A stretch of DNA of 64,000 nucleotides from Ariolimax columbianus (lineage: Eukaryota; Mollusca; Gastropoda; Stylommatophora; Arionidae): the NCBI GenBank assembly GCA_036924085.1, contig JAVGWX010000007.1, positions 31,659,953-31,723,952 of the forward strand, given 5' to 3'. The notes under the pieces were generated by a model. That model made no database searches. It saw only the letters and a list, made by a program, of their open reading frames with translations, and had not been told where the DNA came from. Both the position numbers and the translations under genes were made by a program. Positions 11,242 through 22,649 of the stretch are shown piece after piece. The first letter of the stretch is position 1. Each line of letters begins with the position of its first letter.

Positions 11242-12655
11242 TAAATTTGCAGTGAAAAGTTATGTATTTACAATAAAGCTAATCAGATGCTAAACAAGAC
11301 TACTGAGCTTTACACAATAAAGCTGCTTTCCTCGAGCACACCCCTCATCTGAGCAGTAAGGCTAAGAGAGAATGAAGACAACTCGTAAAAACTGCATTTC
11401 CGGTCCTAGAAAGACGACGAAGAAGATGTTGCTATTATAGAAACGATAATAACGTGTTAACGATAGAAGCAACGATATCGTCTGAGCGAGTCAAGCCATC
11501 GCCTGAGAATGACAGCCCAAAGATTGCCAGGGACGTCGCGTAAGGACCTTTCCTGAGCCCCGTGGTCATCTGCAATTGGCAGGTCCATTTCACCAGAGTA
11601 ACGAGTTTTTGTATGGGGTTTGCGTCGGGCTGTAGCCGGCGCCTCGAGAGGAGCAGAGAGCGGGAAGAGAGATCGAGAGAAGAACGAAACGGAAAACCAT
11701 GAGATTCAGTAATTAGTAGCTGTGTTTGATGATAAGTAAGAAGACTTGTAGGAAAATGACTATTCATAGTCGCTTATCAGGCAAATGTAAAACGAGGCAA
11801 CATAGACTTATAATGAAAACACATTAGACAAAAGTAAATTCGCAATCTCAATGTCACATATGCAAAAATAGGTCGTAAAGAGGAATATATTTTTAAATAT
11901 ATACACAATTAAATATAATATCGAAAAATCGAAGACAGGAATGGTGAGATAGGATGGAAGACGAAATCTGAGTTTTAAACAAGTAAATTTACTAAAACTA
12001 CTTGTAAATTTTTGGTGCAAGCTTTAATTTATACCAAGACATTTCATGCTTTTTTTCATTTTAGACTAGAAGATTGTAATTCCCCTTTTTTGTGTGTGCA
12101 TATGTTCATTGGAGAATTGGTGTATTTGTGTTTTTTTATTTTTGTTTAGTTCTAGGATTCGGCATAATGCGATATATTAACAAGTGTAACTAGTAGAAGA
12201 TGAGTATTAAATTGAATTTCCCTCAGTAATGTGGAAGTTGGTTGAAGTAGACCAAACATCGGATACATCGGATAAATTAGACCATAATAAGTTTTTTTAA
12301 AAATACAGCCACCCACAAGAACAAGAAGGCATAGCTACAAGTTGACTAAAGAGAGGTCCAGATTAAATATTAGGAAATGTGTTTTTAGTCAGAGAGTGGT
12401 GAATGCTTGAAATGCATTGCCAAAGGAAGTAGTGGAGGCAGGGACAGTTAATTCATATTCAAATAAATTGGATGCGCATAGCTTTTAGAGCAAAGTGATG
12501 TAAATGAAACTGATTGTATACAGACTCTGCAGGGTCTTCTAAGCCAGTATAAAGACGTTAAGTTAAGTTAAAAAGAAACATGTCCAAGCACACAAACGGA
12601 TAACGGTTTTGTCAGATTAAAAAGTTAAATTTGGGGGGAAAAAGCAATAAACACA
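11242..12655. other. No recognised feature
   Basis: The longest frame is 110 codons on the minus strand (11,435-11,767), with no motif I recognise and no supporting context. The rest is AT-rich. Confidence 0.45.
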
Positions 12656-12660
12656 AATAG

Positions 12661-13258
12661 TTTCTTCTTCTCGCTTGTTGTCCTGGTTGTACCTTTCAGC
12701 CTAATGTTATGAAGAGGTTTCTTGAACGGGCCTTAGTATGTGCATCTTACATGGGAAGCTTGATTGCTTCCGTTATTTCTACTCTCCATCTTTTACGTAG
12801 TCGACCCTTGTCTTTGTATCCATTGTATATGTATAGCCTTGCTTTCTGAAGGATAGTATCTGGTGTTTGACGTGTAACTTGAACGAACCATTTGGTCTGT
12901 TGTCTCTTGATGAGGTCTAACACTAGTGTTGTAACTACTTGTCTCCTAATATCTTCGTTTCTGATTCAATTCATTCTTGTTAACTCCAATCATTCTGCCA
13001 AGGCATTTCATCTGTGTTGTTCCAATGTTTCTGTTTTCTTTGTTTATTAATGTCCAATTATGGCACTTATAGCACAATTGGGTATGGATATTGCGTTGTC
13101 CGTTTATCGTTTTTTATCCATTGTCACGTGCTTACATTGTAATATCAGGGATATTTGCCCAATCATTTGTCTTTTTTATTACATCTATTTTGGATTTAGG
13201 GGTCGCCTTTTCAATCTGCTGAGATTATGTTACCCAGGTAGGTGAAATTTACGCAATA
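12661..13258 (-). pseudogene. RTE-like LINE reverse transcriptase thumb, decayed, with GAA tail
   Basis: On the minus strand the 5' part (near 13,245) reads NFTYLGNIISAD, the conserved block just after the catalytic palm. After many stops the frame recovers as LDLIKRQQTKWFVQV and GRLRKRWRVEITEAI (about 12,930-12,770), the thumb and basic C-terminal segments of RTE-type ORF2. It ends in GAGAAGAAGAAA at 12,661-12,672, the GAA tail shared by several LINEs here. The element is 5'-truncated and multiply broken. Confidence 0.8.
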
Positions 13259-13260
13259 CC

Positions 13261-13326
<66 letters not shown>
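13259..13326. repeat. (AT)n followed by (AG)n microsatellite
   Basis: AT dinucleotides from about 13,259 to 13,310, then AG to 13,326. It abuts the 5' break of the LINE remnant. Confidence 0.95.
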
Positions 13327-13970
13327 CACAGTAGATAAACGACAGAATGCAGTCTTCCAAAGATCGCATTTACATATTACATAGCAAACAAGATTAAGAA
13401 GATGCAAAGAACAAGCAATATCAAATAGCAAAGATGAACAACTTATCTAACTTCTTTCTCACATGCTTTTAAGTGTCATTTGAATTGAATCTAAGGAAAC
13501 TGTCCTCATATTTTAATTGTTGCTTTGTTTGCCAGCAATGTACTGTTAAAATGTCATTAGTTACTAGTTATTAAGACATGCATTAGGTTCATTGCATTAT
13601 TTTGTTTTTGAATACGAAATCATCTTTGGCTTACACAACATCAAAACTATCAAAAAATAATGTCGAACGAGCATATATAGAAACATCACGATTGCCTTAA
13701 TATGTCACAATAAACCAGCAGCAAAGAACGTGGCTGTCTTAGAGAAAATACAGCGGACATGAAGAATAATTAGTACACGCAATGAATGCGTGAGAAACGA
13801 GTAGAGACGCGTCCATGATACACTAATGCTAGCAAAATGACCGGGGACGGAATCTGCAGCGCAGTGGGAGTATGGGGTTACTGGCATCATGGCTCCTTTC
13901 TTTTGCTTACACGATAATTCCTTCCATACATTTTCACTATGTGAGAGAGTCCAAGGCTTGAAATATATAC
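13327..13970. other. No recognised feature
   Basis: AT-rich; frames are under 62 codons. Confidence 0.45.
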
Positions 13971-14490
13971 TTTCTTCTTCTTCTTCGATTATCCTCAGAT
14001 CAAGGTCCCGGTTTCTTTAACAATGGACACAGTTGTTTATAAGGCTGTCTTATCTCCATACCGTTTTTGTCCCAGGTCTCCCGCGAGAGGCCAGTATTGT
14101 TCTCTCTTCTTGCGTGAGTATGCAGTTTTGTAGAATGTGTTCTACGGACATGATATGCTCCCCAAATGGACACCAGTCATCTGTTGCAATCCTCAGTTTG
14201 TTTTAAAGATGACCATTAAGTCTGGTATGCCCAGTTCTGTCTGAAAATGATTACATGCTCTTCTGTAGTTGAATGTGACAGTATATGTCTTCTTTTCGGA
14301 AGTCGGTGTATTATCAGCCATTTTCCCCTTAAGTTATCTTTAATTATAGATTATAGTCCTGGCCTCATTATATGTAATAATCAGGTCATTTCTTGGAGGG
14401 ATGCTCCTCCGCACTTTGCTAGTTAATCTGCAGCTTTATTGCCTTTAATGGTTCAGTGGTATTGGATCTACTCTGTATGAACATAAACAT
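13971..14490 (-). pseudogene. LINE ORF2 3' end: RNase H remnant plus zinc-knuckle, GAA tail
   Basis: On the minus strand the segment near 14,450 reads TIKGNKAAD, matching the GNExAD block of an RNase H domain (removes the RNA strand during element copying). Further on, 14,175-14,121 reads CPFGEHIMSVEHILQNC, the C-terminal knuckle with CxxG...H...C spacing typical of RNase H-bearing LINEs. The 3' end is a GAA tract (TTCTTCTTCTTC on plus at 13,971-13,987). Several stops and shifts make it non-functional. Related pieces lie at 22,650, 49,478 and 59,795. Confidence 0.75.
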
Positions 14491-14594
14491 TTGAAAATAA
14501 ATGCGCAGCAAAACTAAATACATGTATCCATAAAAGTTCAAAATAATACCATAGAATAGAGGAAAACGGGACCACTCTTCCAATGTGCCCCTCG

Positions 14595-15165
14595 GGATCT
14601 AAACATTACTGTAGAGAACCAACGACTCCAGACAGTCGCCAGGTTCCCCTTCCTAGACAGTATCCTCACTAGGCAGTCGCTAGCTTCACCTACCTAGACA
14701 GTACTCTCACTAGGTAGTCGCTAGCTTCACCTACCTACACAGTACCCTCACTAGGAAGTCGCTAGCTTCCCCTACCTAGGCAGTACCCTCACTAGGCAGT
14801 CGCTAGCTTCACCTACCTATGCAGTACCCTCACTAGGCAGTCGCTAGCTTCACCTACCTAGACAGTACCCTCACCAGGCAGTCGCTAGCTTCCCCTACCT
14901 AGACAGTACCCTCACCAGGCAGTCGCTAGCTTCCTCTACCTAGGCAGTACCCTCACTAGGCAGTCACTAGCTTCCTCTACCTAGACAGTACCCTTACCAG
15001 GCAGTCGCTAGCGTCACCTACCTAGACAGTACCCTTACCAGGCAGTCGCTAGCGTCACCTATCTAGGCAGTACCCTCACTAGGCAGTCGCTACCTTCACC
15101 TATCTAGGCAGTACCCTCACCAGGCAGTCGCTAGCTTCACCTACCTAGGCAGTACCCTCACTATA
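14595..15165. repeat. 41-bp minisatellite, about 14 copies, CTAG-rich
   Basis: The unit resembles CACTAGGCAGTCGCTAGC followed by TTCACCTACCTAGACAGTAC. Variants differ at single positions (CTAGG/CCAGG, CACC/CCCC/CTCT) in mixed order. The array abuts the 5' end of the LINE remnant at 15,166. Confidence 0.95.
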
Positions 15166-15905
15166 GAAGTGGATATTGACATTGAGGTCAATAACAAGGT
15201 TACTAAGGCAAGCTCTGTGTTTGGGAGGCTTCAAACAAATGTTTGGAACTGACAAGGCATCAGTGTCGCCACTAAGATAAAACTGTTTCGTCTTATGGTA
15301 CTACCCACTCTGTTGCGGGCCTGCGAAACATGGGCATTGTATAGCAGAGAGCTCAATAGATGTCACTTGATCTGAATGCGTAGGGTACTCATGATTAGGT
15401 GAGAGGACACAATGCCTAGCTCTGAAAATCATAGCAGAACTTACATGTTAAGCATCCATGTTCTTTTAAAATTGGCTACTCTACGATAGACAAGACATAT
15501 CGTTCGAATGTCAGATGAACGCATCTCCAAGCAACTGTTATACTGTGAAAACATAAACGCTCACAAAGATCGCAGTAGAAACGAAACAAGTGTCTCTAAA
15601 ACACTTCAATATTGATGTCACCTCCGGGAAGATGCTTGCACAAGTCTGTACCACCTGACAAGCTAGTATCACCAAAGGTGGTCAAATCCGAGAAAGTACA
15701 GCAATAGCGGAACCTCAGCAAAATCATTTTGCCCGAAAGAAAACACACACTCACTCGATTCCCTATCCGGCTTCCTGTATGTGTATCCAACATGGTTGCC
15801 GTTCCAGGATTGGTCTCTACATCCATCGGAGAACACACTTCGCATAGTCTGATGCTGTCGTGACCTTCGCTTGCAATTGGCAGCTATTATTATTGCCGTT
15901 GAAGG
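15166..15905 (+). pseudogene. LINE ORF2 3' end, same family as 1-880, heavily decayed
   Basis: The plus strand reads NNKVTKASSVFGRLQTNVW, then GISVATKIKLFRLMVLPTLL and ACETWALYS, matching the order in the minus-strand copy at 1-880. It continues through HIVRMSDERISKQLL to LKHFNIDVTS. Around 15,780-15,850 the closing zinc-knuckle region is recognisable (FQ, RIGL-like, H), but spread over two frames. At least six stops are present. The 3' part ends near a short TAT repeat at about 15,890. Confidence 0.8.
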
Positions 15906-16035
15906 TGGTCCAGCAGTACGCTTCTTCTCTGAATTCCCATCCGTAGAAACTAAGTATACGTTCTCAGTTGCACATATTGAATCCCAAAACTTGGAAAGAC
16001 CTCGAAAAGATGACACGCTAACCATCATTTGAGTG

Positions 16036-16128
16036 TGTAGCCTAGTCGACAGTGAGCTGGCTTGCTAGACTGTGATTACACCATGCCATGCTTCGAAATC
16101 AGTGACGGACAGAAACAAATCCGGGACA
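16036..16128 (+). mobile_element. SINE-2 head fragment joined to a GAA array
   Basis: GTGTAGCCTAGTCGACAGTG and then ATTACACCATGCCATGCTTC match the 5' head of the SINE-2 at 63,727. The homology stops at ATCCGGGACATAG, and a GAA array begins at once. Confidence 0.6.
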
Positions 16129-16405
16129 TAGAAGAAGAAAAAGAAGACAAAGACGAAAAAGAAGGAGAACAAGAAAAAGAAGAGGAGATGTAGAACAGAC
16201 AAAGAAGAAGGAACAGAAGAAAGAAGAAAAACAAAGAAAAAAGACGTGATGAAGAAGAAGAAACGATGTAAAGAAGAAAAATAAAAGGTGAAAATAAGCA
16301 GAACAAGAAAGAATGAGAAAAAGAAAACGAAGAAGAAGAAGAAAAAGAAGAAGAAAAAGAAGAAGAAGAAGAAGAAGAAGAAAAAGAAGAAGAAGAAGAA
16401 GACAT
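16129..16405. repeat. (GAA)n array, degenerate
   Basis: Purine-only GAA/AAG stretch with interruptions; purest from about 16,330 to 16,402. Confidence 0.95.
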
Positions 16406-17404
16406 ACATATTAAAACTTCCGAAGTGAAGAACACAATTTACAGTTTTTTTGCTACATTTTCCTGCCGCAATTTTTCTTTTCCGCCTTCTTTACACTTAT
16501 TTTGATGCATCAGAGCGGTGACGAGACAGGGGCAGCTAAAAGTGGCGTCAGAAGATTCAAATCTAAGGCTGGCATTAATCCCTCGGTCCCGACCTAGAGT
16601 TTCTGGTGTGGGACTACAGCCATCTCTCCCGACACCTCCCTCCCTCCCCCCTCTTTTCATTTCTATCCTCTACATTACTCTCCTTCCGACCCTCTTAGCT
16701 CCCTGTAGCGTGTTGGTCTATCACGTCGTGCGCCTCAGCATTTCCAGCAGAACTCATTCAAGGGAGAATAAAAAGCAAAAGTCTGCAAAAGGAATAAGAA
16801 ATGGCTCCAGCGAAATGATTCACGTTCAGGAGAGTGTGGTAGAGAGGATTGTTTCATCTTTTTCTTCAATCGTGTTACATTTGTTTGTTTGTTTGTGAAC
16901 TGGTTTAGATAATGATACCGATAAATGACAGACGAAGACGACAGTTTTGGGAAGATTATATTCCGAACAATAAACATATTTGTAAAAACAATAACTAAGA
17001 TACAGAACCAAGATGGGTCTAAAAGGACAAAATACAAATAAACATATTGAACAATACACATATTAACATACACATTTACTCAGAAACAGTCACACGACAT
17101 GTATTCCGCTTATTCTAACCAGCTTTCAGGAAAGCCTGAATCCAGCCATTTGCAGTACAATTCCACAGCTATGGTTTTTGACATGGCGAGGTTGCTAGCT
17201 CCATCCACAACCCCTTTCTCTACGCATCTAGCGGACATGCAATGAAGGGACAGATTTGTATATTGAACAATTTGCAAATATGAAAACGAAATTGTTAAGA
17301 TACAAAAAAAAAACACAAAACAACAAACGGATGTTAAACGACGGAATGCAGACTTGCAACGATCATATATTGAATAATCGAAAAGTAAAAATCAGTCCTA
17401 TGGT
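16406..17404. other. No recognised gene
   Basis: Frames of up to 126 codons (16,518-16,898, plus) run through CT-rich low-complexity sequence and show no domain. Confidence 0.45.
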
Positions 17405-17680
17405 AACAATTGCCCCGGGGTGGGGGGAGGGTCAAGGTAACTCTTCATGTACTAAGCCTCAGCCTTTGTGAGGTGTGGTTGCCAGTTCCTTTCTTTAATT
17501 TTTGTGTCTTACACAACTCAAACGTCAGATATCCATCTACAGCTGGGTCGACTGGAGGAGCCGTCGTACTAGTCACGAACTGCGGCCCGGATTTGTTTCT
17601 GCCCGTCCGTGAACTCGAACGATTGTCACGCTATAATCCTAGTCTAGAAAGGACTGCTCACTGTTGGCTTGACTACACGC
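17405..17680 (-). mobile_element. SINE-2, nearly full length
   Basis: Reverse orientation. The head (plus-strand right end) reads on minus GCGTGTAGTCAAGCC with a box A-like start and GTTCGAGTTC as a box B-like word about 50 bp later. The body carries the words TCGACCCAGCTGTAGATGG and CCTCACAAAGGCTGAGGC, shared with the copy at 63,727. The tRNA-like head suggests a polymerase III promoter, now diverged. Confidence 0.65.
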
Positions 17681-18186
17681 TCCAGATATTGGACGATAAA
17701 CAACTTCGAAAACGAAAATCAAGCCAGCAAGCTGACAGAAGTCAATACGCTAAACAATAAACTCTTCAACGTAGTGACATGCGCACTTGAACTGTGTACA
17801 TGCTGTAACACATACATACACACTGTGTGAGGGACGATCAATCAATAGTTGTACTATTGGGAAAGAAAGATGCGTCCCACTGCATCGATTCTACTTCTTG
17901 CTCTAACCACCATTTTAATCTGCCCGCTATTCACATATTAACCAACAGATTGTTTAGCGTGGAGTAGCCTTCTCTATAAAGCTGGATTAACTATGAAGCA
18001 AAATAAATAGTCGCCTATGTGGCAAAGAGAAAAAGGAACACCGCAGGCAAATAGACATGATTAATTTCAAGCAAAAGAAACCGTAATTATAAATTGAGAT
18101 GCGCTTCAAGAAAAAATCGTATTTTATCGTCTTGAGGTCGAGTTCATAACCTGACGCTGAAAGGCAAGACAAGATAGGCGAACATC
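17681..18186. other. No recognised feature
   Basis: Short frames only; no repeat of the window families. Confidence 0.45.
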
Positions 18187-18360
18187 AGAAGAAGAAGAAG
18201 AAGAAGAAGAAGAAGAAGAACAGGAAGAAGAAGAAGCCAAAGAAGAAACAGAAGAAGAGGAAGAAGAAAAGAAACATAAGAAAAAGAGATTAAAAACGAA
18301 GAAACAGATGAAGAAGAGGAAGAAGAAGAAAAAGAAGAATAGAAAGAAGAAGAACAACAA
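18187..18360. repeat. (GAA)n array
   Basis: Pure GAA from 18,187 to about 18,220, then interrupted GAA/AAG to 18,360. The preceding GCGAACATCA resembles the sequence before LINE GAA tails in this window. Confidence 0.95.
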
Positions 18361-18599
18361 ATAGTAAACGAGATACGAGTCAAATAAAAAAAATGATAAC
18401 TCGTTTGTTCTGGCGGCCGAGAAATAAAGATGAATCTATTTCTATACAAGATCTCCTGTGTTTTCACACTCAATGCGATACAATTAAGACACTAATATAT
18501 TTTTTCCTCTGTAAATGAACTTCTTTGACAATTTGGACTGTGTCATAATGCAGATTTAACCATATAGCAACTGTAGAGCGGCTATATGGGTTAACGGGT

Positions 18600-18935
18600 A
18601 GAGGAAACTAGCCTCTGGTCAGGCAAGAGATACTGATCGGACACGTTAGTCAGGGTCAGGAAAAATATACTGACCAAGACCCCGACTTCGCTCCCATGCA
18701 GATCTCTCTGGAAACAGGCTCATGTTATGTGGTGGTGGATCGACGTGGTTCCCGTAGTAGTCAATGACGCGAAGATAAATTCAAGCATAGCACAACCGCC
18801 TGGATTACCCCGGTTCACCCTTATCAGCATGCTCGGGATGTGAGGACAACTACTGCAACCCGCCACTTAACGCCATTTTCAGGACGCACAAAAAGAGTAA
18901 TCGTACACATTGTGAGCATTCAACATCATTATTAT
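18600..18935 (-). mobile_element. Family-3 retroposon copy, single core unit
   Basis: Same order as at 905-1,445, with only one core: CTCTGGTCAGGCAAGAGATAC and GTTAGTCAGGGTCAGGA, then CTGACCAAGACCCCGAC, then the unique part with ACAACCGCCTGGATTACCCC and the end CGCACAAAAAGAGTAATCG. It shows that the unexpanded element has about 330 bp. Confidence 0.65.
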
Positions 18936-19186
18936 GTGGATTAACTTGCCCCATATGATTATAATGATTCCCCTCTTTGTTTCTCGTAAAGCGTAGACCA
19001 CCACGACAGGCATCCTCATTGCAGGAAGCCTGTATCCGAAATATCCGAGAATCTGCAGTGAATTTGAAAATGTTGTAATATTGCCATACACAACCTCCAT
19101 CTGTCGCTTTACACCCTTCTTCACCTTAATACCACCCAGATGTCATATAATTATTGTGAAGGTTTATTTTATAAAAGTTACTGCTA

Positions 19187-19335
19187 TCGGAGATGAAGTG
19201 TTAAATAGTTTTACTGTATTAAGTCTCTGCTTTTAAAGATTGCAGTTCCCATCTTTGTTTCTGTATTCCAGGTAGCTATTTCATCTTGATCAACTGGAGC
19301 GTGCCCATAATGGGGACAGAACCGGACATCAATTG
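19187..19335 (-). mobile_element. SINE-2 fragment (3' part)
   Basis: CGGAGATGAAGTG at the left and TCAACTGGAGCGTGCCCATAA at the right match the SINE-2 3' half in reverse orientation. The head is absent. Confidence 0.5.
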
Positions 19336-19969
19336 CATAAAAAGCGTGCGCTCTACCAGTGTTTTATTCAGCCAAACTTCAACTTAGTACTTCTGGGTAT
19401 AAAACAACTATTCTCAGATATCGTCTCTCTCTCGCGCTCTCTCTCTCTCTCTCCTTCCCTCCTCATCTCGCTCCTCCCTATCCACCATTACTTTATCTTA
19501 CACTCTCCCTACTCCCCCCGTCCTGCTCTGGCCTGGATTCCCAGCGCCCTGGCTCCACAGACTGCCTGGTTCTCTCATGCATTATTCATGGCTTTATCGG
19601 ATTCCAAATATGACTTTTTGCAGATTTCTTACTCACTCTGCCGGAGATTATCAACCGGCCAGCCGGACTGGGGACCGGCTTCGTGTATGCGTCGATAACA
19701 AGACCCCAGACTGACTTCCGAGGGTTCGACCTTTCAACATTTCGGGGGCTATAAACATTGCAGCGGCCGACAGCAACATCAGGCTATGGCCATGCCGTAA
19801 AGTTGACGATATACCTCTTTTGAGAAAAATTGATATTCTGGTAATGCATGTCGTGTCCTTGTTTGCGTAATATATATGTGAACAATTTCCATCGTTTAAG
19901 TGAGTCTTTGTTTTATATTTATTTATTGATGTCATTCATTGCCATTTTTTTCTGTCAACTGTCACAGAC
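19336..19969. other. No recognised gene; TC-rich patch
   Basis: A CT-rich run (19,430-19,475) sits in otherwise plain sequence. Frames of up to 121 codons run through it without motifs. Confidence 0.4.
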
Positions 19970-20635
19970 CTAGGTATATTAAGCGTAGTCCACAAGAAGC
20001 GTGCTACACTACGGAGGTGTCAGGCCTGGACTCTGGATGCTGGATTGGGTCGAAACATCCAGGCGATGGAGATCAGATGCTTCAGACGGATCATTGGAAC
20101 AGCAGAGATTGACCGTGTCGCAGATGTCAACGTATGTAACATAATTGCACGATCTGTAGAACTTTATCAAGTCCTCATATCAGTATTAAAAACTGTAATC
20201 AAGAAGACGAGCAGTGGATGGGCTGCAGCGGTCAGCGACCCAAAGCTGAATGCAAAAGACATTGAACAGCGAACCGGCGCTGCCAAGACGCATCTACACC
20301 TCGACGGGGTGGTCCTGGATAACAGAAAGCAGCAGGGGCAGACTGGCTAAGAAGAAGGGATTGAAGAGGTGAGACTAACATGTACAAAAAATGTCACGCT
20401 GAATTCGGAGGTGTCGACCGAAAGACCCAAATATCGCAGTCAAACTAAACTACGACACAATGCATTTCGTTCTCCAGACACCATTCTGCTTCTTGCAAAG
20501 TCTTTTCTTTTGTCAAGGATTGGGGATTTGAGAAGGAATGACGAAGAAGAAAAAAAGAAGAAGAGGAATAAGATAAAGAAAAAGAGGAAGAAGAAGAAGG
20601 AGAAGAAGGAGAAGAAAAAAAAGAAGTCGTGGTTA
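19970..20635 (+). pseudogene. Family-5 LINE 3' end: RT thumb, 3' UTR and GAA tail
   Basis: The frame 20,045-20,350 contains NIQAMEIRCFRRIIG and TAEIDRVADVNV, the RT thumb block (MExRxxRxxxG...DRVxN), then loses clear similarity. The 3' part holds GCTGCCAAGACGCATCTACA, GGTCCTGGATAACAG and CAAATATCGCAGTCAAACT, shared with 39,195-39,540 and 52,068-52,400 (reversed). It ends in a GAA tract at 20,538-20,628. The element is 5'-truncated, and the coding part cannot give a working enzyme. Confidence 0.75.
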
Positions 20636-20934
20636 AAAACTCACAAGCTCTAGCGGGACGGCCATGCAGTTCGAAAGAGTGAATTACCAAGCAAGATGTT
20701 CAAAAAACACAGTCCCTGGCAGGAACGAAAGAAAGATCGTTTCAAGTGGTGTTGCACAGATGATGAAGTGGCAGGGAAAAACCTTGAACGTTTCTTAGGT
20801 TATAGCGTTGGGAATGGAAACAAATGGTTCCTGGAGCAATAGCGAGATGTGATGCCATTACGGCCTTCTATGGTAACGGTTAAGACGAGACAAGATGACA
20901 AGTCGTCGCCTGCATTAAGGCAGAAGTGATTGAC

Positions 20935-21020
20935 ACCTAAGTTTTCTTATAAGTTACCTGGGTTATTCTTTTCATGTAATCATTTACCAATTATAGCTGA
21001 GCCGACTGGAACTTGCCGAT
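20935..21020 (-). mobile_element. SINE-2 fragment feeding into a 23-bp array
   Basis: AATTATAGCTGAGCCGACTGG and AACTTGCCGATAACGG match the middle of SINE-2 in reverse orientation. The next word, GAGAGTCAAATCAGGTACC, is the first unit of the following array. Confidence 0.55.
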
Positions 21021-21345
21021 AACGGAGAGTCAAATCAGGTACCAATCGAGAGTCGAATCAGGTACTAACGGAGAGTCGAATCAGGTACTAACGGAGAGTC
21101 GAATCAGGTACTAACGGAGAGTCGAAACAGGTACTAACGGAGAGTCGAATCAGGTACCAACGGAGTCGAATCAGGTACCAATGGAGAGTCGAATCAGGTA
21201 CCAACGGAGAGTCGAATCAGGTACCAACGGAGAGTCGAATCAGGTACCAACTGAGAGTCGAATCAGGTACCAACGGAGAGTCGAATCAGGTACCAACGGA
21301 GAGTCGAATCAGGTACCAACATAGAGTCGAATCAGGTACCAAAAA
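21018..21345. repeat. 23-bp minisatellite, about 14 copies
   Basis: The unit is CGGAGAGTCGAATCAGGTAC plus CAA or TAA. One copy near 21,155 lacks GAGA. The left copies carry TACTAA and the right copies TACCAA, so two variants occupy separate halves. Confidence 0.95.
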
Positions 21346-22440
21346 GGAATAAATCTCCATCGTCGTCTATGAAGGCCGCCAACATTATCCTGTGTCAAAC
21401 TACATCCTTGAGTCTGATGATGCGCTGATGACTGATAGAGTCAATGGGAGACTAGCCAGTTCCAAGGCATGACAAACAGTTTCTCTAGAGGGTGATATTT
21501 CATCAGCTCCTTAACTTTATGATTACATGTCTGCATCCTGGTCTACATGGATACTGACACCCTCGATGATTGGAGCGTTCTTTTTGGTCTCATCTTTTCA
21601 TGTTTAACTATTTTAAGCCATATTTTCTAAGGCGGTAATGTCCATTTGTGTTTTCTTTTTGGTCTCATCTTTTCATGTTTAACTATTTTAAGCCATATTT
21701 TCTAAGGCGGTAATGTCCATTTGTGTTTTCCGTCTCGCTGAATCTTTCAACACTTCTCATCTGTGATGAGCAGCGTTCGTCACTTGGAGGTCCGGCGTGT
21801 GATTTTGCGAGTCTGTTACTTTACGTCTTTTTCTGTTGTTCGTTAGATATGCTTTCTGAGCGAGAAAATCATTTGTCTTTGTGACCGATGACACTAACTA
21901 GCATATTTTCGGATGAGGAAATACCAGCAGGAATAGAAAATGGTCCCACAAAGCCAAGACAAGTAAATATACAAAAGTGGATAGGGGTGATATTTCTAAA
22001 TCAATCAATGACCGCATTTTGGATCGCAATAGATGAATCAGTAATCAACAGACTGCAAAGTTTCGACATTAAACAAGGTTCAAGCGGAGAGGGGTGCATG
22101 GGAAGATAGAACAGGAAAGTGTACAACCAGCGACCTACAGGGACTATCAGCAGCCAGACCCCGAGAAAGACTGAGCACCTGTGATTTCTGTCGCTATGAC
22201 AATCGTTTCTCCTGCTGTGAAAATAATTCCGTGGCAAGTTCGAGAGCAAATAGTCTGGAATTCGCTCGAATTCAAACGAAATGTGTTCACGTGACTTAAC
22301 TGAAGAAACAGCTGTTGAATGACCTCTCTAAGGCTGGCAAAATTTGATAAGGTAACAGTTGCACTAGTGCAGGATGTTGTACACCAGCAAACCACGATCA
22401 TTGACATGAGAACAGTCCATTGCATATTATTGGGTTACCT
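21346..22440. other. No recognised gene
   Basis: Apart from the 75-bp duplication at 21,580-21,729, this is single-copy-looking DNA with frames under 93 codons. Confidence 0.4.
21580..21729. repeat. Two-copy tandem repeat, 75-bp period
   Basis: CTTTTTGGTCTCATCTTTTC begins at 21,580 and again at 21,655. The two copies are essentially identical through TAATGTCCATTTGTGTTTTC, so the duplication is recent. Confidence 0.95.
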
Positions 22441-22444
22441 ATAT

Positions 22445-22640
22445 CGAATGATAGGGGTCGCTGTAATCAAGAGGTTAAGGCACTCGCCTCTCACAGTGAT
22501 GAACGGACAAGGTGGACTATCCAATCCCGCTTCAAGTTTCAAGCGACCTCTGGTCTCACGGGAGGTAAGTCCAGAGTGCCTGCATTCCGAGTTACCTCCA
22601 GTCGTCTCGACCAATAGTCTTACCACTGATACAAGGTAAC
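22445..22640 (+). mobile_element. Possible tRNA-derived SINE (third type)
   Basis: The head GTAATCAAGAGGTTAAGGC followed by ACTCGCCTCTCAC resembles the D-arm and anticodon stem of a leucine/serine-type tRNA. AATCCCGCTTCAAG could be a decayed box B. No second copy is present in the window to test it. Confidence 0.35.
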
Positions 22641-22649
22641 TCGGGCCAA

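Noticed and set aside
16065..16435. Ser- and Phe-rich frames of 114-119 codons
   Set aside because: Antisense of a GAA array.
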